NCBI GenBank assembly: GCA_036480335.1
Contig: JAZGGH010000106.1
Span: 1-64,000 of the forward strand
Direction: 5' to 3'
DNA from: JAZGER01 sp036480335
GTDB taxonomy: Bacteria; Pseudomonadota; Gammaproteobacteria; DSM-19610
DNA: 64,000 nt
This document shows, piece after piece, positions 1 to 9,045 of this stretch. Within the stretch, counting starts at the first letter, position 1, and every line of letters starts with the position of its first letter. The notes under the pieces are model-generated. The model worked only from the letters and a program-made list of their open reading frames with translations, made no database searches and was not told the origin of the DNA. The position numbers were made by a program, and so were the translations under genes.

Positions 1-55
1 CCAGATTCAATAAACCGGCTTTGTGTTTAATGATTGGATTGTTAGTATGTAGCAT
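1..55 (-). mobile_element. IS481-type transposase, N-terminus only (cut by window edge)
   Basis: The minus strand from the ATG at 55-53 to the window edge reads MLHTNNPIIKHKAGLLNL. This matches my memory of how IS481-family transposases begin, before their helix-turn-helix domain. An AGAGG ribosome site lies upstream on the minus strand. Only 18 residues are visible, so the family call rests on a short stretch and it cannot be said whether the element is intact. The outer end of the element is not defined; it lies somewhere between the start codon and the parE stop at 163. Confidence 0.6.
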
Positions 56-119
56 GAGAGTTACCTCTTTATGTTTTGATTAAAGGATTCGACACCTCTA
101 TCAAAACGGGTAACTCTCA
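55..119. repeat. Nested inverted repeat over the transposase start codon
   Basis: TGAGAGTTACC (55-65) is the exact reverse complement of GGTAACTCTCA (109-119). Inside it, GTTTTGAT (73-80) pairs with ATCAAAAC (100-107). A transcript entering the element from outside would fold this into a long stem that hides the ribosome site and start codon of the transposase. Seen: the perfect arms. Inferred: translational shielding against read-through, as known for IS10 and IS50. Confidence 0.6.
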
Positions 120-162
120 CTTATGCAAGTGATGTGTCAGATCAAGTCGGAACTAATACACG

Positions 163-465
163 TTATGTGTGTAAAAATTTAGACTCTACATCCATGTTTT
201 TGTGAAGTATACGAATTATAGCAATTTTACTATTTTCATCTTCACGGTAAAAAATTATATGGCTACTTTGCGGGGTTTTTCTGTAACCCTTTTTTATGTA
301 TTCACAGTACTTCCCAAGCGATGGGTTTTTAGACAGAAAATGAAAGACACCATCAAACTGTTTAATGTACAAAAAGCGCTGGTCTCGCCCCCATCGCTTT
401 TCGGTAAATCTGGCAATTTTTCGCAGGTCTGCTTTTGCATCTTTAGTTAACTCAAATGATTTCAT
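163..465 (-). CDS. parE: ParE/RelE-type toxin
   Basis: This 100-residue basic protein has the ParE-like fold signature: N-terminal LTKDAKADLRKIARFTEKRWG, a central YIKQF helix, and the C-terminal strand run KIAIIRILHKNMD. ParE toxins of this family poison DNA gyrase; related RelE toxins cut mRNA, and sequence alone does not separate the two activities with certainty. Its ATG overlaps the stop of the upstream antitoxin gene by four bases (ATGA), so the two are translationally coupled. It sits beside an insertion sequence end, as expected for a mobile or stabilising module. Confidence 0.85.
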   Translation of the reverse strand: MKSFELTKDAKADLRKIARFTEKRWGRDQRFLYIKQFDGVFHFLSKNPSLGKYCEYIKKGYRKTPQSSHIIFYREDENSKIAIIRILHKNMDVESKFLHT

Positions 466-704
466 TTATAATTTTCGCTATCAAGCTCTGCCATAAAAGC
501 ATCAAAATCATAATCTGCGATACCACTCTGCTCTCCCTCATTAAGCATTTGCCTCAGGGTCTCAAGTCGTGTTTCTGTATTTTCAAGCAATCTAAGCGCA
601 GCCCTTATGACCTCACTTGCAGAACTAAAACGACCACTGCTTACCTGACCAGTTATAAAGCCATCAAAATGGTCGCCCAATGTAATACTTGTATTTTTAG
701 CCAT
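462..704 (-). CDS. parD: ParD-type antitoxin
   Basis: An 80-residue protein starting MAKNTSITLGDHFDGFI, with the ParD ribbon-helix-helix N-terminus (TSITL strand, SSASEVIRAALRLLE helices) and an acidic C-terminal tail that would wrap the toxin. I chose the ATG at 704 because GGAGA lies six to seven bases upstream; a longer in-frame extension to 764 has no ribosome site and would run through the probable operator. It precedes and overlaps parE, the usual order, in which the antitoxin and the complex repress their own promoter. Confidence 0.85.
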   Translation of the reverse strand: MAKNTSITLGDHFDGFITGQVSSGRFSSASEVIRAALRLLENTETRLETLRQMLNEGEQSGIADYDFDAFMAELDSENYK

Positions 705-713
705 AATGCATCT

Positions 714-733
714 CCAATATACCAATATATACC
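714..733 (-). promoter_or_regulatory. Candidate parDE operator, tandem 8-bp repeats
   Basis: Two back-to-back copies of CCAATATA (714-721, 722-729), followed by TACC, lie just upstream of the parD ribosome site. Ribbon-helix-helix antitoxins bind closely spaced repeats like these to autoregulate. The repeats are seen; the binding role is inferred from position. Confidence 0.4.
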
Positions 734-950
734 TAATTGTGGTACTAAACGCATAACAAGTCAATTAACGGCGACCGCAATAAACGTGCGGATTATCTAG
801 TCATTCGGCTTAATAGGCGCGTATTATTGGGGAAGTAGAAAGCTTATTACGATACGTGCTAGATCAAGATACAGTGCCTGTTTTAAAGGTATGGCACAGG
901 GCAGAGGTGTTAGCACAGTGTGAGGTCAAAATATGAAGGAGAAGCTATAA

Positions 951-1508
951 ATGAAACGATGTGAATGGGCAAATTCAAACCCACTTGAAATGGAGCATCA
1001 CGATAAAGAGTGGGGTGTTCCCGTTCATGATGATCGCTTACTCTTTGAGATGTTGATATTGGAAAGTGCCCAGTCAGGTTTAAGCTGGGTTACCATTCTT
1101 AAAAAAAGAAAGGGCTACCTGGCTGCATTTGATAACTTTGATGCGAAAAAAATTGCTAGGTATACAGATAAAAAAATTGAAAAATTACTTCAGAACTCTG
1201 ACATAGTGAGGCATAAACAAAAAATAACCGCAACAATAGAAAATGCGAAGCAGGTCTTAAATATTCAAGATGAATATGGCAGCTTTGATGCTTACATCTG
1301 GTCGTTTGTTGAAGGAAAACCTGTAAAAAATGCATGGCGGGATTTATCTGATGTGCCGGCAAGTACAGCAGTTTCAGAGGCTATGAGTAAAGATCTTAAA
1401 AAAAGAGGTTTTAAATTTGTTGGCCCTACGACCTGCTATGCTTTTATGCAGGCGGTAGGTATGGTAAATGATCATTTGGTCTCATGTTTTAGATATTCCA
1501 AGGTCTAA
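951..1508 (+). CDS. tag: DNA-3-methyladenine glycosylase I
   Basis: A 185-residue enzyme of base-excision repair that removes 3-methyladenine from alkylated DNA. The N-terminus MKRCEWAN and the motif GLSWVTILKKR are typical of Tag. The four zinc ligands known from E. coli Tag are at the same numbers here: Cys4, His17, His175 and Cys179. Length is that of the family. An AGGAGA ribosome site precedes the ATG. The next gene begins five bases after the stop, so the two are probably cotranscribed, although no functional link is evident. Confidence 0.93.
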   Translation: MKRCEWANSNPLEMEHHDKEWGVPVHDDRLLFEMLILESAQSGLSWVTILKKRKGYLAAFDNFDAKKIARYTDKKIEKLLQNSDIVRHKQKITATIENAKQVLNIQDEYGSFDAYIWSFVEGKPVKNAWRDLSDVPASTAVSEAMSKDLKKRGFKFVGPTTCYAFMQAVGMVNDHLVSCFRYSKV

Positions 1509-1513
1509 AATGT

Positions 1514-2014
1514 ATGAGCAAAATGAAGATTAAAATATTTGTAACAGGTGGCACAATTGATAAAGTTTACAATGAGCTTAATGGTGAGCTTGTGTTTAAG
1601 GATTCATGCATATCTACAATGCTAGAAAAAGGGCGATCCATGCTGGATGTTTCGATTGAAACACTGCTATTAAAAGACAGCCTGGAAATGGATGTTCGTG
1701 ACAGGGAGATGGTCGTAGAAAAATGTAAGGCGTGCGAAGAATCGAATATAATCGTTACTCACGGAACAGACACAATGGTCGCAACAGCTGAGGCCCTGGG
1801 AAAGAATATAAATAAAAAAACGATTGTTCTGTTAGGTGCAATGATTCCGTATTCGATGACTAATTCAGATGCTTTATTTAATCTGGGCTGTGCGGTTTCC
1901 AGTGTTCAGCTATTAAAAAAGGGTGTTTACATTGTGATGAATGGACAGGTTTTTTCCTGGGAGAATGTCATTAAAAATCAGGTTCAAGGCTATTTTCAAA
2001 GGAAATCATCTTGA
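1514..2014 (+). CDS. Short asparaginase-like protein (N-terminal domain only)
   Basis: The 166 residues carry the active-site blocks of type I/II L-asparaginases: FVTGGTIDK near residue 10 with the nucleophile threonine, and VTHGTDTM near residue 80 with the Thr-Asp pair, then GAMIPYSMTNSDA. The usual C-terminal domain (about 160 further residues) is absent. The protein ends cleanly after GYFQRKSS and no remains of the missing half follow, so I read it as a member of the short single-domain asparaginase-like family rather than a fresh truncation. Its substrate is unknown; full-length enzymes complete their sites across domains and subunits. Confidence 0.7.
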   Translation: MSKMKIKIFVTGGTIDKVYNELNGELVFKDSCISTMLEKGRSMLDVSIETLLLKDSLEMDVRDREMVVEKCKACEESNIIVTHGTDTMVATAEALGKNINKKTIVLLGAMIPYSMTNSDALFNLGCAVSSVQLLKKGVYIVMNGQVFSWENVIKNQVQGYFQRKSS

Positions 2015-2262
2015 CAGAAAGGCCGGCCATTTTTGTTTGTATGGATAATGTTTGAAAAATAATAAGGTAAGCCTGGAAGAATAATTCTCTAAATTAAATT
2101 AAATGGGCGCTCTATAGATATGGTTTATATGCCCAGCAGTAATTTTGTTGCCATGCCTTTAGAGCCGATCCCCTGTATGATATGCCGCCAGACTTATAAA
2201 TTGCTGGAACCTGGCTCCTGGTCGATTTCCAGCGTGAATATTAACAGGTAAGGAGTATTTAG

Positions 2263-3450
2263 ATGATCAAACCACACGGTTCCAGTGAACTGAATCCACT
2301 GTTTGTTTATGATACGGCTGAACATGCCGCGCTAACGAAAGAAGCGCAGTCGCTGAAATCCATTGTTGTTAGCTCGGCGGCGGCGGCTAATGCTGTCATG
2401 CTAGGTTCTGGTTATTTCAATCCGTTGACTGGCTATATGAATAAAGCTGATGCGCTGTCGGTCGCAGATAACATGACGATGACGTCAGGTCTTTTCTGGC
2501 CAACACCTGTGATGAATCTGGTTGAAGATGCCGGTTCTATTGCCGTGGGTGACAAGATTGCGCTGAAAGATCCGAATGTTGAGGGTAATCCGGTTGTGGC
2601 GGTGCAGACGGTTGAGGCTATTGAAACAATGTCTGCAGACGAAATGCAGCTTATTTCAGACAAGGTTTATGGTACAAAAGATGCCGACCATCCCGGTGTC
2701 AGTGCTTTCATGGGACAGGGCAATGTAAATATCTCTGGCCCGATTCAGGTGTTAAATTTCTCTTACTTCCAGACGGATTTTCCGGATACTTTCAAAACTG
2801 CCGTTGAGATCAGAAACGAAATTTCCGAGCATGGCTGGAAGAAGATTGTGGCTTTCCAGACGCGTAACCCAATGCATCTGGCGCATGAAGAATTGTGCCA
2901 TATGGCTATGGATCGTCTTGGCTGTGATGGGCTGGTCATTCACATGTTGCTGGGTCAGTTGAAGAAAGGCGATATCCCTGCTGATATTCGTGATGCAGCG
3001 ATTCGCAAAATGGTGGAGCTGTACTTCCCAGCAAATTCCGCCATGGTAACGGGTTATGGTTTCGATATGCTGTATGCCGGTCCGCGTGAGGCTGTTCTAC
3101 ATGCTGTCTTCAGACAAAATATGGGCGCTACCCACTTTATCATTGGTCGAGATCATGCCGGTGTAGGTGACTACTATGAAGCGTTTGAAGCCCAGGAAAT
3201 TTTTGATACCATTCCTGAAGGGACACTGGATATTGAGATCTTCCGTGCTGACCATACCGCCTGGTCGAAGAAGCTCAATAAAGTTGTCATGATGCGTGAA
3301 GCTCCAGACCATGAAAAAGACGATTTTGTTCTGCTGTCTGGTACCAAGGTGCGTGAAATGCTTGCCAAGGGTATTGCGCCGCCGAAAGAATTCAGTCGTC
3401 CTGAAGTGGCTGAAATTCTGATTGGGTATTATTCAAGGCTGAATTCCTGA
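2263..3450 (+). CDS. sat: ATP sulfurylase (sulfate adenylyltransferase)
   Basis: A 395-residue single-chain ATP sulfurylase, which interconverts sulfate plus ATP with APS plus pyrophosphate. In sulfur oxidisers it runs towards ATP, using APS made by APS reductase. Visible motifs are QTRNPMHLAH (199-208), the nucleotide-binding HxxH block, and GRDHAG (295-300). An AAGGAG ribosome site lies just before the ATG, and a strong terminator follows, so it is likely a single-gene unit. No apr genes are in the window. The dissimilatory role is inferred from the neighbouring soe, sqr and cbb genes. Confidence 0.95.
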   Translation: MIKPHGSSELNPLFVYDTAEHAALTKEAQSLKSIVVSSAAAANAVMLGSGYFNPLTGYMNKADALSVADNMTMTSGLFWPTPVMNLVEDAGSIAVGDKIALKDPNVEGNPVVAVQTVEAIETMSADEMQLISDKVYGTKDADHPGVSAFMGQGNVNISGPIQVLNFSYFQTDFPDTFKTAVEIRNEISEHGWKKIVAFQTRNPMHLAHEELCHMAMDRLGCDGLVIHMLLGQLKKGDIPADIRDAAIRKMVELYFPANSAMVTGYGFDMLYAGPREAVLHAVFRQNMGATHFIIGRDHAGVGDYYEAFEAQEIFDTIPEGTLDIEIFRADHTAWSKKLNKVVMMREAPDHEKDDFVLLSGTKVREMLAKGIAPPKEFSRPEVAEILIGYYSRLNS

Positions 3451-3497
3451 ACAATAGCAGGATCTGAATGACTCTTATTTGTTGCCAGGCCTCTCCA

Positions 3498-3531
3498 GGC
3501 GTATCAGGTCATGACCTGATACGCCTTTTTT
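3498..3531 (+). terminator. Rho-independent terminator of sat
   Basis: A perfect 28-base palindrome (arms starting GGCGTATCAGGTCA, 3498-3525) is followed directly by six T residues. It lies 47 bases after the sat stop and just before the helicase gene. Confidence 0.9.
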
Positions 3532-3549
3532 ATTATTAAAGGCTGAAAA

Positions 3550-6500
3550 TTGAAAAAAAAATACCGGCAATTACTTTCTCTTCTACAAATATCACCGGAT
3601 TATCTGCAAGATGAATTTGGTGCGGCGACCGTCAGTAGAGGCATTCAATGTTTTGAGTCGGGTAAAGTCATTCAACTATCTGAGCCAGAGCCGCTGGCAA
3701 ATAGCAGTAAGGATATCGCAGTATTTGGACGGGTTGCAGGGAGCCGTTCCGAGCAGTATTCGACGAACATGCAAATCCTTTTTGAAGTGTTTGGCGAGAT
3801 CAGTGTTTCTTCTCGTTGCAGTTGTCCTGTCTCCTTCGATTGCAAGCATGGTATAGCGCTACTGTTCAGTTTTCTTGAGGGGTTTCGTCGGTTAACGGGT
3901 GTTGCCTCGGATGGTGTATTTGCCGGACAGCCAGGAACAGAAAAAGAAGTTAACGACTGGCTGTCTTATATGCAGGCAGTTGAGCAGGAGGTAGATTTTG
4001 AACCATCGATTAAGTCAGATGGCCAGCCCTATCATCTTGTGTATGTTCTGAATTATACCCCGCCGAGATTTGAAAAAGATCGAGCTGGCCTGTTTGCTAA
4101 TTATTATAAGGCGCGGGTATTAAAAAAAGGTGGCTATGGAAAAACACATAAAATAGACGCGTATGAAATTACTGAACAGGAGTGGCATCATCATACTAAC
4201 TGTTTCTTCAATGAGCAGGATACCGAGATTGTTGCCTGGTTGGATGGGCTACCCGTTTCAGATAGTTATTCTACCGCCAGGAAATATTTTCTGCAGGGCG
4301 CGCTCGGGCAACTGGTTCTTGAGAAAATGTTAACAACCGGACGTTGTTTCTGGAAAACATTGCAATCAAGTGCTTTGTCTAATGGAGGGCCAAGGCCTGT
4401 TGAAATGAAATGGGTTGAAGAGGGTGATATTTGCCGGCCAGAAATTACCTGTAATCCTTCAGTGAATATGATGTTTACGCTTGAGGATATCTACTATCTG
4501 GATGAGGCGCTGGCCCAGTGTGGTTTGGTTAAGCATGAAATGCCACAGAAAGATTTGTTGATGGCGTTTGCCAACGCCCCGGCCATCCCAAAAAAAATGG
4601 CCAGAAAGGTCAGTCAGAAAATCATTAAGGCATTGCCATCTGTTGATTTCCCCCTGCCCGCTAAATTGAATTTGAAAGTGATAGAAACTGAAGGGGAGCA
4701 GCCGGTTTGTTGTCTGCGATTACATGCGGTGCCTGTTGCATCCCCAGGTCAAAAAAACAAGCTCATGCATATAGCCAGCCTGGAATTCCAATATGCAGGT
4801 GTCAGGTATCAACCGAAAACTCCGAATGATTTAATCAGAAGTGTTACTACTGTGATTAAAGGCAAAACAAGATACAAAATCCTTCGCCAGACAGAAGCGG
4901 AAAAACTTGCTGTGAATCTTTTAAATAATTATGGTTTCTGTCCGGCAAATATGAATGCTTTGGGTATTCTGGATATGAATATTCCAGCACAAAGTATTGA
5001 GGAAAGTGTCCTTGCCTGGGATGCGTTTCGAACCACAACTGTGCCTGAGCTTGAGAATGATGGCTGGTTGATAGAGGTTGATGACAGCTTTTCCCTGGCG
5101 ATTGAAACGGTTGAAGACTGGTGCGCTGAACTGGAAGATAGTCAGGGCGGAGACTGGTTTGAAATGAAGCTAGGTTTTGAAGTAAACGGGCAAATAGTTA
5201 ATCTATTGCCTTTGCTGGTTGAATTGCTGGCGCAGAATCCTGACAGATTAGCATTACAGGACTCCCTGTCAGATAAGGGGTTTCAAATTTTACAGATAGC
5301 TGATTACCAATGGGTCAAAGTGCCTGCAAGCAGAATTCTGCAAATTATCGATACCATTATCGAACTCTATGATTCGAATGTCCTTACCAAAGATGGCACC
5401 TTGGAGATTGCCAAAGTTGCAGCACTCAATTTTAATGAGTTGCTCAACGATCCTGCTATGCGTTGGAAGGGTGCAGATGAGCTGAAGAGACTTAATCAAC
5501 AGATCAGAGGGTTCTCTGGTATAGAAGCCGCAACCTTACCTGAAGGTTTACAGGCTGATTTGCGCGATTATCAGAAACACGGACTGGATTGGCTACAGTT
5601 TTTACGTATTTATGAGTTTAACGGTATTCTGGCTGATGATATGGGGCTGGGTAAAACAGTTCAGGTGCTGACTAACCTGCTGTTGGAAAAAGAGCAGGGT
5701 CGTGCGAATTTGCCCAGTCTGGTTATTGCACCTACCAGTCTGATGAGTAACTGGAAAAATGAAGCGAGTAAATTTACGCCAGATCTTAAAGTGCTAATCT
5801 TGCAGGGAGCGAATCGGAAAAAGAATTTTTCGAGTATCGCAGAGCATGACGTGGTGTTAACAACCTATCCTCTGATGGTGCGAGACAAGACTATCTATGA
5901 AGAACAGGAATTCCATTACCTGATTCTGGATGAAGCGCAGGCAATCAAGAATGTAAAAGCAAAATCTACACAGCTTATCTACGCATTGAAGGCACGGCAT
6001 CGTTTGTGTGTGACAGGTACGCCAATGGAGAATCATCTGGGTGAAATCTGGTCAATGTTTCACTTTTTAATGCCCGGGTTTCTGGGCAGCCATGAGCGCT
6101 TTAATCGGTTGTTCCGAACACCGATCGAGAAAAATTCTGATGCTGGTCGTGGGCAGCAGTTGCGGCGGCGTATTGAGCCATTTTTATTGCGTCGCAGTAA
6201 AGATGTGGTTGCCAGTGAGTTGCCCAGGAAAACAGAAATTATTCGCAGTGTTCCGCTTTCTGGTAAGCAGCGTGATCTGTATGAAACAGTACGCGTGGCT
6301 ATGGATAAAAAAGTTCGTGATGAAATCAAAAAGAAAGGGTTGGCGCGTAGTCATATCATGATTCTGGATGCCTTGCTGAAATTACGTCAGGTTTGTTGTG
6401 ATCCGCAACTGGTCAAGCTGGAAAAAGCACGCAAAGTGAAAGAATCGGCCAAGCTTGATCTGTTAATGGATATGCTGCCTGAAATGGTGGAAGAGGGTCG

Positions 6501-6957
6501 TAAAATTCTACTCTTTTCCCAGTTTACAAGTATGCTGGCGATCATTGAGAAACAATTGGTAGCGCGTAAAATCTCATATAGCAAGCTCACCGGACAAACG
6601 AGAAAACGGGCAGAAGCAATTGCTAGTTTTCAGGAGGGGAATGCTGCTGTTTTCCTGATTAGTTTGAAAGCGGGTGGTGTTGGCCTGAATCTCACTGCGG
6701 CAGATACTATCATTCACTATGATCCCTGGTGGAATCCGGCGGTAGAAAAACAGGCTACCGATCGTGCCCACCGTATTGGTCAGGATAAGCCTGTATTTGT
6801 TTATAAGTTACTCATAGAAGAGTCTGTTGAAGAAAAAATCCTGGATATGCAGGAACGAAAACAGATGCTGGCTGATGCTCTTTATGGTGGCAAGGATAAA
6901 CAGCAGGCAGCTGTTGATCAGAATGATCTAATGGATTTGCTTAAACCATTGGGCTAA
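3550..6957 (+). CDS. SWIM zinc-finger SNF2-family helicase
   Basis: A 1135-residue protein with an N-terminal SWIM zinc finger (Cys90, Cys92, Cys98, His100 in RCSCPVSFDCKHG), a long middle region without recognised motifs, and a C-terminal SNF2 ATPase: Walker A DDMGLGKT near 697, DEAQ near 793, and the helicase C-terminal HRIGQ near 1074. Such bacterial HepA/RapA-related proteins remodel protein-nucleic acid complexes; the exact target is unknown. The start is a TTG with a weak AAAGG upstream; no better in-frame start is near. It stands alone between the sat terminator and the convergent soe genes, without nuclease or methylase partners. Confidence 0.85.
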   Translation: MKKKYRQLLSLLQISPDYLQDEFGAATVSRGIQCFESGKVIQLSEPEPLANSSKDIAVFGRVAGSRSEQYSTNMQILFEVFGEISVSSRCSCPVSFDCKHGIALLFSFLEGFRRLTGVASDGVFAGQPGTEKEVNDWLSYMQAVEQEVDFEPSIKSDGQPYHLVYVLNYTPPRFEKDRAGLFANYYKARVLKKGGYGKTHKIDAYEITEQEWHHHTNCFFNEQDTEIVAWLDGLPVSDSYSTARKYFLQGALGQLVLEKMLTTGRCFWKTLQSSALSNGGPRPVEMKWVEEGDICRPEITCNPSVNMMFTLEDIYYLDEALAQCGLVKHEMPQKDLLMAFANAPAIPKKMARKVSQKIIKALPSVDFPLPAKLNLKVIETEGEQPVCCLRLHAVPVASPGQKNKLMHIASLEFQYAGVRYQPKTPNDLIRSVTTVIKGKTRYKILRQTEAEKLAVNLLNNYGFCPANMNALGILDMNIPAQSIEESVLAWDAFRTTTVPELENDGWLIEVDDSFSLAIETVEDWCAELEDSQGGDWFEMKLGFEVNGQIVNLLPLLVELLAQNPDRLALQDSLSDKGFQILQIADYQWVKVPASRILQIIDTIIELYDSNVLTKDGTLEIAKVAALNFNELLNDPAMRWKGADELKRLNQQIRGFSGIEAATLPEGLQADLRDYQKHGLDWLQFLRIYEFNGILADDMGLGKTVQVLTNLLLEKEQGRANLPSLVIAPTSLMSNWKNEASKFTPDLKVLILQGANRKKNFSSIAEHDVVLTTYPLMVRDKTIYEEQEFHYLILDEAQAIKNVKAKSTQLIYALKARHRLCVTGTPMENHLGEIWSMFHFLMPGFLGSHERFNRLFRTPIEKNSDAGRGQQLRRRIEPFLLRRSKDVVASELPRKTEIIRSVPLSGKQRDLYETVRVAMDKKVRDEIKKKGLARSHIMILDALLKLRQVCCDPQLVKLEKARKVKESAKLDLLMDMLPEMVEEGRKILLFSQFTSMLAIIEKQLVARKISYSKLTGQTRKRAEAIASFQEGNAAVFLISLKAGGVGLNLTAADTIIHYDPWWNPAVEKQATDRAHRIGQDKPVFVYKLLIEESVEEKILDMQERKQMLADALYGGKDKQQAAVDQNDLMDLLKPLG

Positions 6958-7126
6958 TATGTTTTGACGTGTAATCAGCTGCCGATAACAGTCCGTAATA
7001 ATAAGGCTCTGCTTTGACAGAACACAGTAACTTCTCCGCAAAGCGTTTACTCAAACGTTGGATCAGTTACCCCTCAGTGAGGTGCTCCTGCCCTGATAAG
7101 GCAAATCGGTTGTTGAACAGATATAT

Positions 7127-8104
7127 TTATACCGTCTGATAGTACAAATTCTGTGGGTGATTCGCTTGCGCAAAAAAGAACCAGCGTTCAAACAATAGCC
7201 CGATATATTGGGTGCCAAAAGCTGCAGCCAGGACCATGTGATTCTCCAGTTTAAGCCCCACTAACAGCAAGATAGTCGGCACCAGAAATACCAATACCAG
7301 AAAAATCCATTTGATACTTTTGAATTTTCCGGGTGAAGTGCCGTGGAAATATTCACGTGTGTTGAACGAGCCGGCCATGAAGCCCTGCGATTTTTGTACG
7401 ATGTTGTTGTGGCGGATGCCGATGGCGGTCTGTAGGCTAGATTTGTGTTTAATGCGGTTGTTGCGCATCAGTGAGGCAGTGCGGGTGATCAGAGCGGCGA
7501 CTGTCAGGATGATGGCCCAGATACCGTAGAAGCCAACGAGACCGGTGTCGTGGTAGGCAGCAAAAGCAGTTGCCAGGGTAAAGCCGGAAGCGCCACCCAG
7601 CAGGGTGTAATTGGTGACGGTCAGTGGCGTTGCCCATTCCTGCAGGAATTTGATGCAAGCGTAGATCATGCCGGTACAGAGAAACAATGTGAAAGCGACC
7701 AGGGTGGCGGCTGCACCCACCAGTAAGCTGATGTTAACGTCGATAGTGTCGCGGATTGTGAACAACACCGGGTTCCAGTCGAAGTAATGTAACAGACCAT
7801 AGATGGCTGTCAGTCCGAGGAATGCGGGCAGGACGATGACTTCGCGAGAAAGCCAGGATGTACGCCACTGAGTGGCAGAGCGCCAGGCGCGTTCCGGATG
7901 ACCAAGGTGAAAAAATGAGGCCAACAGGCCGAGTGTCAGGAGTATCACAGCAATCAGGCTGCCATAGGCATAGAAGTTAGTTGAGTCCTGACTGGGTAAT
8001 ACCTTGATAACGGAATATAACTGGCCGGTATACAGAGCCAGGAACAGGCCCTGACCAGCGCCAATCAGTGTGGTGAGAAAAATAACCGAAAAAGCGGGGT
8101 GCAT
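7127..8104 (-). CDS. soeC: SoeC-like membrane anchor of sulfite dehydrogenase
   Basis: A 325-residue integral membrane protein of the DmsC type, with about eight hydrophobic segments and the opening MHPAFSVIFLTTLIGAGQGLF. In this context it should anchor SoeAB at the inner face of the membrane and pass sulfite electrons to quinone. I start at the ATG at 8104, preceded by AGGAG eight bases upstream; a longer frame to 8188 would add 28 unlike, hydrophilic residues. It follows soeB after about 150 bases with no visible terminator between, so one transcript with soeA and soeB is likely. Confidence 0.8.
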   Translation of the reverse strand: MHPAFSVIFLTTLIGAGQGLFLALYTGQLYSVIKVLPSQDSTNFYAYGSLIAVILLTLGLLASFFHLGHPERAWRSATQWRTSWLSREVIVLPAFLGLTAIYGLLHYFDWNPVLFTIRDTIDVNISLLVGAAATLVAFTLFLCTGMIYACIKFLQEWATPLTVTNYTLLGGASGFTLATAFAAYHDTGLVGFYGIWAIILTVAALITRTASLMRNNRIKHKSSLQTAIGIRHNNIVQKSQGFMAGSFNTREYFHGTSPGKFKSIKWIFLVLVFLVPTILLLVGLKLENHMVLAAAFGTQYIGLLFERWFFFAQANHPQNLYYQTV

Positions 8105-8258
8105 GCTTATAACTCCTGAGCGAAAGGGTGTCGGCCTGAATTGTTCAGATTCAAGGCACGAATTGCCGTAATAGTAGGCGCCCTGCAAGCGACGCAGAAG
8201 CTGGGCAATTCAGGTGTGAGATGTGAATTCATGAATTTGATCAGAGGTTCCAATAAGG

Positions 8259-8990
8259 TTACCAGCTGGTGATGTCGTCGAGGGATGGACTGTCGGCATC
8301 CGGTTTGGGTAACTGACGCTCTTTCTTCAGCGGGTTGTCGACACGCACCAGTTCATCTTCATGGATGGTGATACGGGTTTTGCGCCGCGGTAAGTAATGA
8401 TTTGATGGTTGTGTTCCCCATTCTGGCATTAGCTGATAGCCGCCGTTTTCACGGATGGCTGTCGACACTTCAGAATCCGGATCATTGACATCGCCAAACA
8501 GGCGAGCGCTGGTTGGGCAGGCCAGGACACAGGCGGGTTTACGTTCACTTTCGGGCAGTGACTGATCATAAATTCGATCAACGCAGAGGGTGCATTTTTT
8601 CATAACCTTCTGGTGTTCGTCGAGTTCGCGCACACCATAGGGGCAGGCCCATGAACAGTATTTGCAGCCGATACATTTATCGTAATCGACCAGCACGATG
8701 CCATCATCCTCACGCTTGTAGCTGGCGCCAGTGGGGCAGACAGGTACGCAAGGTGGGTCTTCACAATGCAAGCAGCTTTTCGGGAAATGGACCGTTTCTG
8801 TATTCGGGAAAGCGCCGACTTCAAAGGTCTGTACCCGATTGAAAAAAGTGCCGGTCGGGTCGTTGGAATAGGGATTCATATCAGCCATGTAACCGGCTGG
8901 GCCAGAGGTATTCCATTCCTTGCAGCTGGTCACGCAGGCATGACAGCCGACACAGACATTCAGATCGATAACAAGTGCGAGTTGTGACAT
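8259..8990 (-). CDS. soeB: SoeB-like iron-sulfur subunit
   Basis: A 243-residue ferredoxin-like electron-transfer subunit with four cysteine clusters: CVGCHACVTSC, CLHCEDPPCVPVCP, CIGCKYCSWACP, and CTLC with a later CVLACP. This is the pattern for four [4Fe-4S] centres seen in DmsB, PsrB and SoeB. It would carry electrons from the molybdenum subunit to the membrane anchor. A GGGGAG ribosome site precedes the ATG, and it lies 55 bases after soeA. The lack of any export signal fits a cytoplasmic complex. Confidence 0.85.
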   Translation of the reverse strand: MSQLALVIDLNVCVGCHACVTSCKEWNTSGPAGYMADMNPYSNDPTGTFFNRVQTFEVGAFPNTETVHFPKSCLHCEDPPCVPVCPTGASYKREDDGIVLVDYDKCIGCKYCSWACPYGVRELDEHQKVMKKCTLCVDRIYDQSLPESERKPACVLACPTSARLFGDVNDPDSEVSTAIRENGGYQLMPEWGTQPSNHYLPRRKTRITIHEDELVRVDNPLKKERQLPKPDADSPSLDDITSW

Positions 8991-9045
8991 TATTTCTCCC
9001 CACTGGTAGCAATGTATCTGCTGTCAGGGTTATTCAGTGAGTAGC

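Noticed and set aside
1..162. Integron attC site in the left-edge inverted repeat
   Set aside because: The arms lack the GTTRRRY/RYYYAAC core sites; the adjacent transposase start explains the region better.
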